From positions 208,151 through 272,150 of the forward strand of contig NZ_KB904155.1 in the NCBI RefSeq assembly GCF_000380025.1: a stretch of DNA of 64,000 bases, given 5' to 3'. The notes beneath the pieces are model-generated. The model did no database searches. It worked only from the letters and a program-made list of their open reading frames with translations, and had not been told where the DNA came from. Made by a program: the position numbers and the translations under genes. This document shows positions 62,335 to 64,000 of this stretch, in pieces (positions within the stretch are counted from its first letter, which is position 1; the number at the start of each line of letters is the position of its first letter). Source of the DNA: Streptococcus entericus DSM 14446 (GTDB taxonomy: Bacteria; Bacillota; Bacilli; Lactobacillales; Streptococcaceae).

Positions 62335-64000
62335 GTTTTTCTCCTAATTTCTCCAACACCCTCTCCGCCACTTGCTCTGGAATGCCTAGCTGGCGGATAT
62401 CTTCGACAGTGGCTTCTTTGATAGCGGTGATACTTTTGAAGTGCTTGAGGAGAAGCTGCTTGCGTTTGGGACCCAGCCCTTCGATGCCGTCGAGTTGTGA
62501 AGAGAAGCTGTTTTTGCTGCGAACTTGGCGATGGAAGGTGATGGCAAAGCGGTGCACTTCGTCTTGGATACGGTGGAGGAGGAAAAATTCCTGTGAATTG
62601 CGGGGCAAATCCACTACCTCTAAGGGCTGTCCAAAGAGCAATTCATGGGTCTGGTGGCGGTCATTTTTTTGCAGGCCTGCGATGGGAATGGACAAACCTA
62701 GCTTATCCAGGCTAGCCTTAGCTGCATTGACCTGTCCTTGCCCACCGTCGATGATGATGAGGTCAGGCAATACCGTCCCCTCTCGCACCGCTCGACTATA
62801 GCGCCGCTCGATGACCTCTCGCATGGAAGCATAGTCATCTGGTCCAGCAACGGTCTTAATCTTGTACTTGCGGTAATCGGACTTTTTGGCTCTGCCATTT
62901 TCAAAAACGACCATGGCAGAAACAGGTGAGGTTCCCATGATATTGGAGTTGTCGAAAGCCTCGATGCGATAGGGCGTGGCAATTCCAAGAAGTTTGCCTA
63001 AGTTTTCAATCGCCCCTTGGGTCTTGAGCAAGTCTTTTTCCGCTAGGTCAAATTGTTGCTGAAGGCTGACGGTCGCATTTTTGACAGCGAGGTTCACCAG
63101 CTGCTTTTTTTCCCCTTTTTGAGGGGTGATGATTTTGGTCGGGACGATAGCACGTACCAGCTCCTCGTCAATCCCCTGCGGGATAAAGATTTCCTTAGGC
63201 AGAAAGTGCCGCTTGTCCTGATAAAACTGCCCCATATAGGTCAGAAAGTCCTCGTCTGGGTCATTGTAGTAGGGAAAAAGCTGGCTATCGCGCTCGATGA
63301 GCTTGCCCTGACGGACAAAGAAGACCTGCACGCTCATCCATCCCTTGTCCACCGCATAGCCGAAAATATCACGGTCTTGCATGTCGGCACTCATGACCCG
63401 CTGCTTGGTGCGCAATAGCGCAATGCTGGACAGCAAGTCCCTGTACTCTGCCGCCCGCTCAAACTCAAGCGAACTGGCAGCGTCAGCCATCTTGCGCCGC
63501 AAGTCCTCCAAAATCTTGTCGTCTCGACCATTGAGGAAGCCTTTGACATCCTCTGCCATCTGGGTAAAATAGCTGCGCGTCACCCCACAAATCGTATGGG
63601 CATGGCATTGCCCGATATGGTAGTAAAAACAAACCTTTTCAGGTGGGTTGGTGCACTTCCTAAACGGAAAAATCCGATCTAAGAGTTTTTTAATCTCATT
63701 GGCTGCACCGCTGTCTGGATATGGACCAAAATAAATCCCCCCATCTCGCTTGACCTGACGGGTGATGAGCAAACGCGGATAGGTTTCGTTGGTGATTTTG
63801 ATGAAAGGATAGGACTTATCATCTTTGAGCTTGATGTTGAACTTGGGCTTGTTTTCTTGAATCAGGTTGATTTCGAGGAGCAGGGCCTCTGTATTTGACC
63901 CTGTCACGATAAACTCAAAATCCGCAATCTCTGACACTAAGAGCTCGGTCTTGGTGTCATGGCTACCACGGAAATAAGAGCGGACACGGTTTTTCAAATT
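62324..64000 (-). CDS. uvrC: Excinuclease ABC subunit C (5' end outside the window)
   Basis: The frame runs off the right edge, so about 35-40 N-terminal residues are missing; the visible part starts in the GIY-YIG nuclease domain ([19 protein letters not shown]). Then comes the UvrB-binding UVR region ([25 protein letters not shown] near visible residues 160-185). The RNase H-like endonuclease domain has the ADFDNS-type block [19 protein letters not shown], and the C-terminus has helix-hairpin-helix [16 protein letters not shown]. Makes the dual incision in nucleotide excision repair. The decayed small gene overlaps its stop codon. Confidence 0.96.
   Translation of the reverse strand, partial: NLKNRVRSYFRGSHDTKTELLVSEIADFEFIVTGSNTEALLLEINLIQENKPKFNIKLKDDKSYPFIKITNETYPRLLITRQVKRDGGIYFGPYPDSGAANEIKKLLDRIFPFRKCTNPPEKVCFYYHIGQCHAHTICGVTRSYFTQMAEDVKGFLNGRDDKILEDLRRKMADAASSLEFERAAEYRDLLSSIALLRTKQRVMSADMQDRDIFGYAVDKGWMSVQVFFVRQGKLIERDSQLFPYYNDPDEDFLTYMGQFYQDKRHFLPKEIFIPQGIDEELVRAIVPTKIITPQKGEKKQLVNLAVKNATVSLQQQFDLAEKDLLKTQGAIENLGKLLGIATPYRIEAFDNSNIMGTSPVSAMVVFENGRAKKSDYRKYKIKTVAGPDDYASMREVIERRYSRAVREGTVLPDLIIIDGGQGQVNAAKASLDKLGLSIPIAGLQKNDRHQTHELLFGQPLEVVDLPRNSQEFFLLHRIQDEVHRFAITFHRQVRSKNSFSSQLDGIEGLGPKRKQLLLKHFKSITAIKEATVEDIRQLGIPEQVAERVLEKLGEKHEK

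Noticed and set aside
1-64000. CRISPR array, prophage or IS element
   Set aside because: No regularly spaced short repeats, no transposase or integrase motifs, and no phage structural genes were found on either strand.

Overview
The window reads as a low-GC Firmicute of the genus Streptococcus, most like the S. suis group. This rests on the gene content and order: rsmH-ftsL-pbp2X-mraY, coiA-pepF, prsA followed by an alanine T-box and alaS, and trxB next to a DUF4059 gene. Two giant M26 (IgA1-protease-like) surface proteases with YSIRK-like leaders and an N-terminal LPxTG, a PBP2X with PASTA repeats and a competence gene with a ComX-type box also fit. The species call is an inference. I see no rRNA, tRNA, CRISPR array, intact IS element or prophage.

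Layout. 1-1.2 kb: a PadR regulator and its DUF1129 membrane partner, broken by an early stop. 1.3-16.3 kb: two M26 metalloproteases on opposite strands flanking an M3 oligoendopeptidase; one carries eight G5 modules, the other an acidic 63-residue repeat tract. 16.3-22.2 kb: CorA-like transporter, SGNH hydrolase, metG, tsf, rpsB. 22.5-24.4 kb: a LysR regulator and a zinc-ribbon membrane protein. 24.4-29.7 kb: a ribose/nucleoside operon, transcribed leftward from rpiA through deoB, an ArsC-like gene, a YjbR-like gene, punA, two tiny membrane genes (one frameshifted) and deoD to an orphan HEPN protein that resembles the RNase half of Csm6. 29.9-31.2 kb: DUF368 protein and a YbaK/EbsC-type deacylase. 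31.7-36.2 kb: the division and cell-wall cluster. 36.5-44 kb: NAD salvage (pncB-nadE), trxB-DUF4059, an amino-acid ABC transporter without a binding protein, a cluster of three unknown small genes, and a DEAD-box helicase. 44.7-50.8 kb: alaS behind a T-box that also covers a LURP-one gene, prsA, an O-methyltransferase, a HAD phosphatase and an HxlR regulator. 50.9-64 kb: a reductase, GNAT, pepF, coiA, divergent nagB/queA, a TetR - NTF2 - aldo/keto reductase stretch, pepV, a nitroreductase and uvrC, which runs off the right edge.

The main observations are these. (1) Four genes (a LysR regulator, rsmH, an O-methyltransferase and queA) have an extended -10 box ending 6-7 nt before the ATG, so their mRNAs should be leaderless; three of them encode RNA-modification or putative RNA-modification enzymes. 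(2) A CARF-less, Csm6-like HEPN protein is translationally coupled to a purine nucleoside phosphorylase, with no type III CRISPR locus in the window. (3) A tRNA-Ala T-box starts about a dozen bases after prsA and controls a LURP-one gene before alaS. (4) At least four genes are decaying: DUF1129, a small gene after punA, an NTF2-like gene and a small gene after uvrC. Start sites were chosen from Shine-Dalgarno spacing and family N-termini; promoters, operators and terminators were read by eye.
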